From contig CAYNEM010000001.1 in assembly GCA_964396265.1 (NCBI GenBank), forward strand, positions 161,438-225,437: a DNA stretch of 64,000 bases, written 5' to 3'. Below are positions 15,415 through 24,700 of this stretch, one piece after another. The position numbers and the translations under genes were made by a program. Each line of letters opens with the position of its first letter. The first letter of the stretch is position 1. Under the pieces are notes generated by a model. That model was not told the origin of the DNA. It worked only from the letters and a program-made list of their open reading frames with translations, and searched no databases. The stretch is from EA-27 sp964396265 (GTDB lineage Archaea; Thermoplasmatota; Thermoplasmata; RBG-16-68-12; EA-27).

Positions 15415-16552
15415 CGAGGACACCCGAGGCATAGGCCTCTCCGAGCGCCCACTCTTTCAACGCGGCGAGGAGGTCCGCTTTTGCCTCCACCCGCCGGGTC
15501 GTGGTTCCTCCGTCCTGCCCGCGCTCCACGATGAGGAGATTGGCCAGTTCAAGCCGGTTGATGAGCGGGATGGAGTGCGAGGAAAGTATGACCTGCTGGC
15601 TTTCGGAGGCCCCCTTCAGCATGTCCACGAGCCTCTCCATCAGGAGAGGGTGAATATAGTTCTCCGGTTCTTCGAAGGCGACAACCGCCGGCTCGTCCGG
15701 ACCGTAGAGGGCCACGAGGTGGGCCAGGAAACCGACGAGGCCATCCGAGAGGTGGCGGCCAGAGGAATGGGTCTTGAACCACTTTTCGCGTATGGAGACT
15801 TCGACCTGCCCGTCCTCCGTCAGATCGGTCGCCAATTCTGCTATGTGAGGGAAGTTCTTCCGGAGCTCCTCCTCGATCCGTCCGTAGGAAGGCCGGTAGT
15901 GGGACTGGACCGTGTGGAAATAGCCCGCGAAGTTGGCGCCGTCCCGGTCGAGGCGATTGACGCGGCGAGCCGGTCCCTGGCGCTTAAGATGGTCCGGCAT
16001 GAACCTGTAGAACTGGAAGGACTTGAGGAACTTCTTGAACTGCGCGCGACCCGGGACCTTGCCCCACTCCTGCTCAAAGAATAGGGCGGAGAGCGGGTTG
16101 CCCCCATACGCGAATTTCTCCCCGCCTGCCTCGATCTGCCACGCCCGGTGTTCCACCCAGTTTGTTGTGTACAGGTGGTGAGTTTCACCTCCCGTGTATC
16201 GCTTGAACTGCTCCGTCTCCACATTCGTTAGATCAGGAGCCAGGCGTAAGCTGTACCTGAACTTCGACCCGCTTGGAGCACCGTCCGTTTCCTCCGTTGC
16301 GACGGCGGTGAGCTCCACCATCGTCGGTTCGTTGGCAGGGGCACCGAAGTAGCGCAGATGACTGCCGCCATGCAGTCCGACCGCCGTGTCCAAGTGCTGG
16401 GTGACAGCGACATCTCGCAGGAACGCGAGGGCATCGAGGAGGTTGCTCTTGCCCGAGTTGTTGGGGCCGACGAGGCAGGTCAGGCCGCCGAAGTCGACCT
16501 CCGCATGGTGGATGGACTTGTAGTTCATCACCATGAGGTGTTCGAGACGCAT
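15404..16552 (-). CDS. OLD/SMC-like AAA ATPase (AAA_21 type)
   Basis: 382 residues from ATG 16552; GTG 16558 and TTG 16564 are in-frame alternatives. N-terminal lobe: MRLEHLMVMNYKSI, then Walker A GPNNSGKSNLLDAL. The C-terminal lobe holds the signature-like HLSDGLVGFLAHL, Walker B VVAFEEPENYIHP and the switch His in ILSSHSIPL. The nuclease half of a true OLD protein is absent and is supplied as the separate downstream TOPRIM-like gene. TATA box 30 nt before the ATG. Confidence 0.85.
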   Translation of the reverse strand: MRLEHLMVMNYKSIHHAEVDFGGLTCLVGPNNSGKSNLLDALAFLRDVAVTQHLDTAVGLHGGSHLRYFGAPANEPTMVELTAVATEETDGAPSGSKFRYSLRLAPDLTNVETEQFKRYTGGETHHLYTTNWVEHRAWQIEAGGEKFAYGGNPLSALFFEQEWGKVPGRAQFKKFLKSFQFYRFMPDHLKRQGPARRVNRLDRDGANFAGYFHTVQSHYRPSYGRIEEELRKNFPHIAELATDLTEDGQVEVSIREKWFKTHSSGRHLSDGLVGFLAHLVALYGPDEPAVVAFEEPENYIHPLLMERLVDMLKGASESQQVILSSHSIPLINRLELANLLIVERGQDGGTTTRRVEAKADLLAALKEWALGEAYASGVLDAA

Positions 16553-16576
16553 GGCCACAGACAAGGATGGCAGGTG

Positions 16577-16586
16577 GCTTATAAAG
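16577..16586 (-). promoter_or_regulatory. TATA box for the ATPase/TOPRIM pair
   Basis: CTTTATAAGC on the minus strand, 30 nt before ATG 16552. It is the closest match in the window to a classical archaeal TATA box. Confidence 0.65.
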
Positions 16587-17036
16587 CAGCGGCGCCGGAG
16601 CTCGCCGCCCTCGCCCGATGTGGCATGGTGGGACCTCCCCTAATATCAGGTGATTTGGAAGCCGACCGAGTGAGCTCGGCCCCGTTCCCTTTCCGTTCTC
16701 GGGCCGCGGCCCAGCACCCGCGGCACCGTCCCCGAGGCCCGCCAACCCCCTCCGGGGCGCCTCCGAAGGGACGGCGGACACCGGTACCGAGCCGGTAGAC
16801 ACCTGCCCGGGGTCCGCGGACATGTCTATGAGGCCCGTAAGCACGTGTGCAGGGTCTCTCTGCACCAGGGGAGGATCGTTGGATGTGGCGCGGCCGAAAC
16901 GGCGCTGAGCAGAATCGCCCGCCGCGAGGCCTTTTGCCATCGCCGCCATGGAGGCCACAACCGGCCACGGAGAACGAGGGGCTTGCACCGAGAGGGAGAA
17001 GCCCTCCAGTCCCGTCGCGGGACAGGCGGCATCACT
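16587..17036. other. 450-nt GC-rich intergenic stretch with hairpins, no credible gene
   Basis: Frames cross it on both strands but none has archaeal-looking composition or a promoter-linked start. Strong stems are visible: GTCCCG-TCG-CGGGAC at 17009-17023 and GAGGGGCTT (16976-16984) with AAGCCCTC (16999-17006). The first lies just past the hemD stop and could act as a terminator or processing hairpin. I looked for RNase P and SRP RNA signatures and did not find them. Confidence 0.5.
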
Positions 17037-17846
17037 TCATAAGCAAGCCCTGCCGAGGGCGTCGAGAAGGTCCGCGAACGTTGCGCGCGGCGGCGCGACC
17101 GCCACGCGGATGCCTTCCCCCTCGAGCGTCTCCCTCGTCGGACCGCCAATCGCCGCCACCGTCGCCCGTGCGAGCGCCGCGCGGACTGCGTCCTCCACGC
17201 CCAGCACCGCCGCCAGGTCGAAGAAGTTGCGCACGGTCAACGAGCTGAGGAACGCGTACACATCGACTTCGCCCCGCACGACGCGGTCGAAGAACGCGCG
17301 CACGTCCGCGAGATCCCCCGGGAGACCCACCTCGTACAGGGAGATGTCCGTGACCTCGCATCCCATGGAACGCAGCCCCTCGTGCAGTTCCGGCGACCCT
17401 TGCCGGCTGCGGAGGAGGACGACGCGCTTGGCGGCGATCCGCCGACGCTTGAAGTGCTCGACGATCCCGCGCGAGCTGTGCTCCTTCGGCAACGCCGCCG
17501 AGACGCCGAAGCGCTCGAGGGCGAGCTGGGTGGCGGGCCCGATCGCGACGACCCGCGCCCCGTTCAGCGCAGTCCGGAAGCGCTCCTGGCCGATTGCCGC
17601 GGTCGCCTGGTGGAACGCGAAGCCGACCCCATTGCTGCTCGAGAACACGACCGCGTCCACGGCGCCTGCCGCCAACCTCTCCAGGAACTCGGGGAACCGC
17701 GGGTCCTCGGTCTCTCGGGTCTCGAGCATCGGGACGGCGAGCACTTCGAACCCCTGCGACTCCGCAAGCCGGACGGACTCGTCGAGCTTCTCCGCGGGCC
17801 GGAAGATCGCAAGCCGGGGCCTCCGCGCCCCGCGCTCACCCCGCAC
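17037..17846 (-). CDS. hemD: Uroporphyrinogen-III synthase
   Basis: 269 residues from GTG 17846, which overlaps hemC by 11 nt. Closes hydroxymethylbilane to uroporphyrinogen III with D-ring inversion. The family is poorly conserved, but the two-lobe pattern is clear: AIFRP at the start, VVFSSSNGVGFAF, ARVVAIGPATQLALERFG, LLRSRQGSPEL, DVYAFLSSLTVRNFF and ATVAAIGGPTRETLEGEGI. Last gene of hemL-hemC-hemD. Confidence 0.92.
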   Translation of the reverse strand: MRGERGARRPRLAIFRPAEKLDESVRLAESQGFEVLAVPMLETRETEDPRFPEFLERLAAGAVDAVVFSSSNGVGFAFHQATAAIGQERFRTALNGARVVAIGPATQLALERFGVSAALPKEHSSRGIVEHFKRRRIAAKRVVLLRSRQGSPELHEGLRSMGCEVTDISLYEVGLPGDLADVRAFFDRVVRGEVDVYAFLSSLTVRNFFDLAAVLGVEDAVRAALARATVAAIGGPTRETLEGEGIRVAVAPPRATFADLLDALGRACL

Positions 17847-18741
17847 GCCGCGCCTCCTCGAGGAGCGCGTCCGCCCCCATCCCCCGGAGCTCCTCCGCAA
17901 TCGCGTTCGCTTCGCGCTTCGGGTCCTTCGCGGCCACCGTGCGACGCACGGCAATCGCGGTCTGTCCGTCCAGGGAGAGGACGATCGCGCGAATGGTCAG
18001 CGCATCCCCCCGGAGCGTCGCGTGGACGCCGACCGGCGCGACGCATCCGCCTCCGAGGGCGTGGAGCACCTCCCGCTCCGCCTCCACCTCGACCCGCGTC
18101 GTGCGGTCGTCGATGGCCCGGAGGTACGGCTCCTCGGGAGCCCCCGCCCGGCACACGCACGCGACGGCGCCCTGCCCCGGCTCGGGGACGAACACGTCCG
18201 GGTCGAGCACCTCATGCGGGGCGTTGATTCCCAAGCGCCAGAGGCCCGCGGCGGAGAGGACAACCCCGTCGTACTCCCCGCGCCGCCACTTCGCAACCCG
18301 GGTCGGCACGTTTCCCCGGATCGCCGCCACATGGAGGTCCGGCCGCGCGCGGAGAAGCATCGCTCGCCGACGCACGCTCGACGTGCCGATTCGCGCCCCG
18401 TGGGGCAGCGTCGCAAGCGCGTGGTTCGAGACGAGCGCGTCCTCGAACGCCGGACGCGGCAGGATCGCTGCTACGACGAACCCTTGATCGGTCGTCGTCG
18501 GGATGTCCTTCAGGCTGTGGACCGCGACGTCCGCCTCGCCCGCCCGGACGCGTTCGTCGATCTCCGTCACGAACGCCCCCTTCCCACCGAAGTCCCGGAG
18601 CGCCGCGTCCGCGAGGACGTCGCCGGACGTTTTCACGACCGCCTTCCGCAGCTCGAGCTCGGGAAAGCGCGCGGCCAGAGCGTCCCACACGTCTTGCGTC
18701 TGCGCGAGGGCGAGCTCGCTGCCCCGGGTCGCGAGGGTCAT
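17836..18741 (-). CDS. hemC: Porphobilinogen deaminase (hydroxymethylbilane synthase)
   Basis: 301 residues from ATG 18741, which overlaps the hemL stop (ATGA). Polymerises four porphobilinogens. Motifs: TLATRGSELALAQT, VHSLKDIPT, IGTSSVRRRAML, PGQGAVA, and the dipyrromethane-cofactor Cys in LGGGCVAPVG. Full length. Confidence 0.95.
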   Translation of the reverse strand: MTLATRGSELALAQTQDVWDALAARFPELELRKAVVKTSGDVLADAALRDFGGKGAFVTEIDERVRAGEADVAVHSLKDIPTTTDQGFVVAAILPRPAFEDALVSNHALATLPHGARIGTSSVRRRAMLLRARPDLHVAAIRGNVPTRVAKWRRGEYDGVVLSAAGLWRLGINAPHEVLDPDVFVPEPGQGAVACVCRAGAPEEPYLRAIDDRTTRVEVEAEREVLHALGGGCVAPVGVHATLRGDALTIRAIVLSLDGQTAIAVRRTVAAKDPKREANAIAEELRGMGADALLEEARRAG

Positions 18742-20006
18742 CGTACGTCGGCCAGGCATTTCGCGAACGCCTCCAGGGTCGCGTCCACGTCTTTCGCGGT
18801 GTGGGCCGTGGAGAGGAAACACGTTTCGAACTGCGACGGCGGTAGGTAGACGCCCTCGTCGAGGAGCGCGAGGAACAGCCGGTGGAAGGCCTTCGTGTCG
18901 CACGCCAGGGCGTCCTCGTACGATCGCACGGGCTTGGCGGTGAGGAATAGCTGGAACATCGACGTGAGGCCCTGCGCCCGGAATCCGTATTCCGCGGCGG
19001 CGTCCGCCAAACCCTTCCGCATCCGATCTCCGAGGCGGTTCACCCCCCCGAGGCCCGTGCGCCGGAGGACCTCGAGGGTGGCGAGGCCTGCGGTCATCGC
19101 GAGCGGGTTCCCGCTGGCGGTGCCCGCCTGATACACCTTCCCGAGGGGCGTCAAGTGCTCCATGAGTTCTCTGGTGCCGCCAAACGCCCCGATGGGGACC
19201 CCGCCTCCGAGGATCTTCCCCAGCGTTGTGAGGTCTGCGCGAACCCCGAAGAGCTCCTGCGCCCCGCCCATCGCCAGCCGAAAGCCCGTGATCGCCTCGT
19301 CGAAGATCAGGAGCACGTCGTTCGCCTCCGTCACCTCGCGGACCTCCTCAAGATATCCGTCCTCCGGGGGGATGGGCCCCGCGTTCCCGAGCATGGGCTC
19401 GAGGATGACTGCCGCCAAATCGCGCCGATTGGCAGCGATCACGTTCCGCATCGCGTTCGCGTCGTTGAACGGAACCGTGAGCGTGAGTTTGGCGGTGCCG
19501 CTAGGGACGCCCGCGGAGGAGGGGACCCCGAACGTCGTCGCGCCGCTCCCCGCGCGGACGAGGACCGCGTCGTGCGCCCCGTGGTACGCCCCCGTCGTCT
19601 TGACGATCTTCCGGCGGCCCGTCGCCCCACGGGCGAGACGAATTGCGTGCATCGTGGCCTCCGTCCCCGAGTTCACGAACCGGAGCATCTCGATGGAGGG
19701 GAAGTGCCCGCGGACCTTCTTCGCCAACCGAACCTCCGCCTCTGTCGGGGCGCCGAAGTTCCATCCCGCCTCGAGCTGCTCCCGAATCTGCTTGATCACG
19801 TACGGGTGCGCGTGGCCGAGGATGAGCGGCCCGAACGCCATGCAATAGTCGATGTAGCGATTCCCGTCGACATCGTACACGTACGCTCCCCGACCTCGGT
19901 GGAAGAAACGGGGGTAGGGGGCGAACGCACGAACCGGGCTGGAGACGCCGCCGGGAAAGAGCGAACGCGCCTGGCGATAGAGACGCCGGGACCTGTGGGT
20001 CTGCAC
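18738..20006 (-). CDS. hemL: Glutamate-1-semialdehyde 2,1-aminomutase
   Basis: 422 residues from GTG 20006. PLP enzyme making 5-aminolevulinate from glutamate-1-semialdehyde. Motifs: FPGGVSSPVRAF, NSGTEATMHAIRLARG, LIFDEAITGFR, the PLP lysine in TTLGKILGGGVPIGAFGG, and TASGNPLAM. First gene of hemL-hemC-hemD. TATA box 27 nt before GTG. Confidence 0.95.
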   Translation of the reverse strand: MQTHRSRRLYRQARSLFPGGVSSPVRAFAPYPRFFHRGRGAYVYDVDGNRYIDYCMAFGPLILGHAHPYVIKQIREQLEAGWNFGAPTEAEVRLAKKVRGHFPSIEMLRFVNSGTEATMHAIRLARGATGRRKIVKTTGAYHGAHDAVLVRAGSGATTFGVPSSAGVPSGTAKLTLTVPFNDANAMRNVIAANRRDLAAVILEPMLGNAGPIPPEDGYLEEVREVTEANDVLLIFDEAITGFRLAMGGAQELFGVRADLTTLGKILGGGVPIGAFGGTRELMEHLTPLGKVYQAGTASGNPLAMTAGLATLEVLRRTGLGGVNRLGDRMRKGLADAAAEYGFRAQGLTSMFQLFLTAKPVRSYEDALACDTKAFHRLFLALLDEGVYLPPSQFETCFLSTAHTAKDVDATLEAFAKCLADVR

Positions 20007-20027
20007 CGAGCAGCCATCTCCCGATTC

Positions 20028-20036
20028 GCGTTAAAC
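20028..20036 (-). promoter_or_regulatory. TATA box for hemL-hemC-hemD
   Basis: GTTTAACGC on the minus strand, 27 nt from GTG 20006. Same spacing as the other three hem promoters here. Confidence 0.55.
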
Positions 20037-20137
20037 GTTTGTCGCAAGGACAAATGAGCGCGACGAGGTGCACGCACGGCGCATTCATACTTCCTGTCGC
20101 GCCGTGGGTACGGGTGACGATGGCGGCTGCGGCCCGG

Positions 20138-20308
20138 TCAGAACCCGAGATACTTCCGGATGACCCCCGCCAGGAGGATGGCGGTGACGGACAGCAGGAT
20201 TGTCAACAGCTTCGCCACGACCCCGACGTCGAACGGCCACGTCTTGATCGCCTGGATCTCCCTCTGGATCTTGTCGATGGTCGCGAGCTCCTGCAATCCT
20301 GGCGGCAG
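20138..20308 (-). pseudogene. Truncated second copy of the 3.3-kb membrane gene
   Basis: The last 45 codons encode a segment differing from the C-terminus of the protein at 3306-3701 at only two residues, and the DNA is closely similar over about 170 nt. Homology stops upstream of PPGLQ. The first membrane helix and the charged linker are missing, and the frame continues into unrelated sequence. It may still be expressed as a single-helix peptide: a TATA-like ATTAAG lies near 20380. Confidence 0.6.
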
Positions 20309-20365
20309 ACTGGGACGACGCGTACTGGCACTCGCGGACGGCCCTCCCGAGGCGCACGAGCCCAC

Positions 20366-20916
20366 GAGCCCGTTCCACTTAATCGTCCTTTGCGTTTGCG
20401 AAAGATCGCGACCGCCCCAGGGTGCTACCCGGGCCGTTCGCGACGGAGATCCCGCCAGCCCGGAACGAGGAGCCAGGCGACGGGGATCATCGCGTTCATG
20501 ATCGTGCCCGGCCCGATCCACGGGGCACGGAGAGAACACCGAGGGCCCACGAAGCCGCGCCGATGGATGCCTCTACGGCGACAAACGGCACGTGGCACAG
20601 GAGGGTCCGACAGTCCGTGCCTCGCCGGCTTCTTACGAGAGCCGCCGCCGGGATCGTAAGGGAGAACGCAAGCGCGGGCTTCCAGTTCGCCTCGCTTTCG
20701 GGGGGCGGCGATTTCGTCCACTCACAGCCAGGACGAGCACCGCGTCTTCCGCGTCGGAAAGGCGAACACCCTCCTCATGACGCCGAACGACGGGTCCACG
20801 CTGAGCAACCGCAAGTCCACGGGGAAGGCATTCGGCCCGTATCGCGTCGCGACGGGGATAACGTCCCTGCACGCCGTCTCCTTCATATAGGGAGACAACG
20901 CCGCACCGACTCGGAA
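20366..20916 (+). other. Stretch without an assigned gene; one orphan 76-codon frame
   Basis: No recognised gene. Among overlapping frames, the plus-strand frame closing at TAG 20889 has the most protein-like composition near its end (EHRVFRVGKANTLL, FGPYRVATGITSLHAV), but it has no ATG before residue 44 and no promoter. It may be a relic. Confidence 0.3.
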
Positions 20917-21408
20917 TCACCCGGCATGTTGGGTGGAAGTGCGAGCGAGCTTTTCCTCCAATCTGTTTCTGTTTTGGGGCGTCAGCGGAAGGGGTAGTCG
21001 AAGGGTAGGAACTCTTGTCGACAGATCGACATAGTATCTTTCGCATCGAGTGAGAGAAGACCAATCACCCTTCCAACGGGATTCGAAGATGCCCAGGACC
21101 CTCGAGTAAGGACTCGAATACGACCTGCCTGCGCGGGAGCGCCACCTCATTCCTGTCCCGTCGAACGCAATCTCCGCAGCAAAGCGACGCTCCACCGAAA
21201 GTACGATCAAGATCACTGCCGCTGTCAGACCGGCGGCGGAGAGAGTCGCTATTGGCAGCGCCATCGCTCGATCCCTTCGTACGGAGAAAATGAAGTACAG
21301 CAAGATGCCGCCGAGCCCCATGAATGCGCAAAGGATCGTAAGGGCCATCCTCCAGTACTTCGGGTCGAAACGATCGCACGGCCTATTGTCGTGCCACTCC
21401 AGATCCAT
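20917..21408 (-). CDS. Two-helix membrane protein with cytoplasmic PH-like tail
   Basis: 163 residues. ATG 21408 is set by a strong GGAGGTG ribosome binding site six nt upstream, overriding the longer open frame. Membrane helices at about 22-43 (MALTILCAFMGLGGILLYFI) and 53-74 (ATLSAAGLTAAVILIVL). The C-terminal domain of about 85 residues (FDGTGMRWRSRAG ... GIFESRWKG) resembles the bacterial-PH/DUF type found after two helices. Function unknown. It may be coupled to the small frame just upstream. Confidence 0.6.
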   Translation of the reverse strand: MDLEWHDNRPCDRFDPKYWRMALTILCAFMGLGGILLYFIFSVRRDRAMALPIATLSAAGLTAAVILIVLSVERRFAAEIAFDGTGMRWRSRAGRSYSSPYSRVLGIFESRWKGDWSSLTRCERYYVDLSTRVPTLRLPLPLTPQNRNRLEEKLARTSTQHAG

Positions 21409-21419
21409 CGATTCACCTC

Positions 21420-21548
21420 CTAGCAGTTCCTGATAGCTTTTTCCGCAAGCCCGATTGCGATCAGGATCGCGCACGCGAAGACCGCGAACGCCTTCAGCGC
21501 CAGGGGACCGCGTTCGCGAAAAAGCCATCCTACACGCGCTGTCCTCAC
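21420..21548 (-). CDS. 42-residue single-helix membrane peptide
   Basis: GTG 21548 to TAG 21420, ending inside the ribosome binding site of the next gene. Sequence pattern: basic start (VRTARVGWLFRERG), then one hydrophobic helix (LKAFAVFACAILIAIGLA) and a short tail. Tight coupling to the downstream membrane gene and the clean helix favour a real gene. Composition alone cannot prove it. Confidence 0.4.
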   Translation of the reverse strand: MRTARVGWLFRERGPLALKAFAVFACAILIAIGLAEKAIRNC

Positions 21549-21793
21549 ACTCAAACTTTCGTTTGCATCCACGACGATGCCCCCAAGCCCCTCTCGGGTT
21601 GCGGCGGCATGACGACGCCGCCAAATAAGGCTTCGGCGGGAGGTTGGTGAAAGTGCAGCGGCTCATGAAGACGAATCGGGCGAAATCACAACCCGTTCGC
21701 CCCTTGCGCCCATGGGACAATCCCGGATCGCACCGCCACGCTTAAATCTGGAGGAATGATGCACGGCGCGCCGCCAAGGGCGGCGATTCGGTG

Positions 21794-24700
21794 ATGTTGA
21801 TGCACGAAACACGTAGGCGTGGCTTGCGGGGCGTTGCGTTCTGGCTGCTCTTCTCCCTTTTGACGGTAGGCTTCTGGGTCCCCCTCGGAGCCCAGGCGTT
21901 CTTCATCCCCGTGACGTCGGAGACCGTCGACCGCGGGACCTCGGACGGGTTCCAGAACCAGCAGGCCGCGGACGGCCTCATGAACGTGAAGATGGAAGTC
22001 GGGACGCCGGCGACGTCGATCGTCACGCTGCTCCCCAACGCGAACGAGGCGGGCGGATGGTCGCAGCTGCCCTGCCAGACGGACCCGCTCTTCTTCGACG
22101 AGCTCGACGAGGACCCCGCGGACGAGGACGTGACGTGCCGCAAGGAGATCCTCACCACGATCGGCGTCACGGTGATGTCGACGCTGATGCAGGACATCAC
22201 GCCGCCCGGGCTCGTCGATGACTACGACGTGACGGCGACGGGCCGCGTGCGCCTCGAGGCCGGCGACGACACCGGGCCGACCGTGACGCTCGCCTCCACG
22301 CCAGGCCCGTGCGGTGGCCTGATGGGGGCGACGACGTCGAGCGCCTACGTGGACATCACGATGTTCTTCGAGGAGTGCTCCGTGGGGACGGAGTGGACGG
22401 AGGCGCAAATCGACGGACTCCGCATCGAGTCGCGATGCCCCGGGGACGTCGGGATCGACGAGGAGTGCCGCGCGACGCAGCACAAGGCAGTCGTCGACAT
22501 CGCGTACCGCACGGACTTCTCCGTGGACTTCACCTCGCACTTCTCGACCGTGTTCGGCGTCGCCCTCGCAGTCCAGTGGGATTGCACGACGACGGACGAC
22601 GAGGGACTTGATCTCTGGATCGACGGCGCGCTCTCGGCGACGGAGGTGTGCTCGGGCACCCCCGTTGGGAGCGCCCCGTTCGCCGACATCCCCTCCCCGC
22701 GCGCTGTGGACGTGCGCCTCGTCTCGCGCTCGCAGGCCGGGGACCCGACGGAGTCGACGTACACCTTCGACGTGCTCCGCATCGAGGGGAACCTGAACGG
22801 GATCCCCGTCGCGGACGCGGGCCCGGACCAGAGCGTCGGGAAGGGCTCGGTCGTTCAGCTCGATGCGACCGCGTCGTCGGACCCCAACGGTCACACCCTC
22901 TCCTTCTTCTGGACGCAGACGGGCGGGCCGACGGTCGGCCTGATCGGCGTCTCCACGCCGACGCCGACGTTCACCCCGGCGCTCCCCGGCACCTACTCGA
23001 TCCTGGTGACGGTCACGGACGGCTTTGGCGGCGCCGATGGAGACGTCGTCGTAGTAACGGTCACGAACGGCGTCCCCACCGCCAACGCGGGGACGGACCA
23101 GGCGTCGGCGAGGAACGTCCTCGTCACGCTCAACGGCTCGGGGTCCTCCGATCCGGAGATCGACACGATGTCGTTCGACTGGTCGCAGGTCTCGGGCCCG
23201 GCAGTGATCCTTTCCGAGGCCAACACGTCGATATCGACGTTCACACCCCTCCTCGCCGGGACGTACACGTTCCGCCTCGAGGTCGATGACGGCTTCGGCG
23301 GCCTCGCGGAGGACTTCGTTGTGGTGATCGTGACGAACGGCGTCCCCAGCGCCAACGCGGGGACGGACCAGGCGGTCGCGAGGAACGTCCTTGTGACCCT
23401 CGATGGGAGCGGGTCCTCCGACCCGGACCTCGATGGCCTGTCCTTCCTGTGGACACAGGAGGCCGGCATCCCCGTCGTGTTGGCGGGAGCGAATACTTCA
23501 GCCGCGACGTTCACGCCCGCCCTCCCGGGGACCTACGTGTTCGGACTTTTGGTCTCTGACAGTTCTGGCGGCATGAACGAAGACCAAACGGTCGTGACCG
23601 CGTTGAACGGGAATCCCGTGGCGAACGCGGGTCCTGACCAAGTCGTGCCGACGGGCCTGCTCGTGACGCTGGACGGGAGAGGCTCGTCCGACCCCGAGAC
23701 GGACACGCTCTCCTTCCTCTGGACCCAGGTGTCGGGCCCGGTCGTGGTCGTGTCCGGCGCCGCGACGTCCGTCGCGACGTTCACGCCGATCACGGTCGGC
23801 ACATACACGTTCAGCCTCTGGGTCGATGACGGGTTCGGCGGGTTCGGCGAGGACTTCATCGTCGTGTCCACCACCGGGGCGAACGGCGTGCCCACCGCGG
23901 ACGCGGGCTTCGACCAGGTCGTCGTGAAGAAGAACCTCGTCACCCTGGACGGCCGGAACTCGATCGACCCGGACTTCGACGTCCTCACGTTCCAGTGGGC
24001 GCAGCTCTCGGGTCCCCTCGTCGTGCTGGCGGGGGCGACGACCGCGATGCCGACCTTCACGCCCTCGGCGTCCGGCACGTACACCATCAGCATGTGGGTC
24101 GACGACGGGTTCGGCGGACGCGCGGTCGACTTCGTCGTCGTCACCGTGCTCGACCAGCTCCCGGTCGCCTCCGCGGGCCCGGACCGCTCCGGCCCGAAGG
24201 GGACCGCGATCACCCTGGACGGGACCGGGTCGTCCGATCCGGACACGGACGCGCTCTCGTACCTGTGGACGCAGACGAGCGGGCCCTTCGTAACGCTCTC
24301 GAACCCGACGGCGGCGGCGCCCTCGTTCACGCCCTCCCTCGTCGGCACGTACGCGTTCGTGCTCATCGTCGACGACGGCGATGGCGGCTCCTCCGCCGAC
24401 TCCGTCGTGGCCGTCGTCTGGGGCCGCGCCCCCGTGGCGGTGCTCACGGCGCTGCCCCCGTCGGCGCGGTTCGGCGTGTCCATCCTGTTCGGGGCCGTCG
24501 GTTCGTCGGACCCGGACGGGACAATCGCGGAGTACGCGTTCGACTTCGGGGACGGCGGCGCGGTCCGGGGGGCGAGCACCTCCGCGGCGCACGCGTATGC
24601 GTCTGCCGGGACGATGATCGCCACGCTCACCGTCACGGACAACGACGGGAACACGAGCACGGACCAGGTCTCCGTGACGATCACGGGGAACGCGGCCCCC

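Noticed and set aside
16233..16988. 251-codon minus-strand frame spanning the ATPase start and the gap
   Set aside because: It overlaps the ATPase gene in another frame and has Pro/Gly/Arg shadow composition in the gap.
16587..17036. RNase P RNA or SRP RNA in the gap
   Set aside because: The conserved P4 GAGGAAAGUCC-like segment and the SRP helix 8 GGAAG/AGCA core were not found on either strand.
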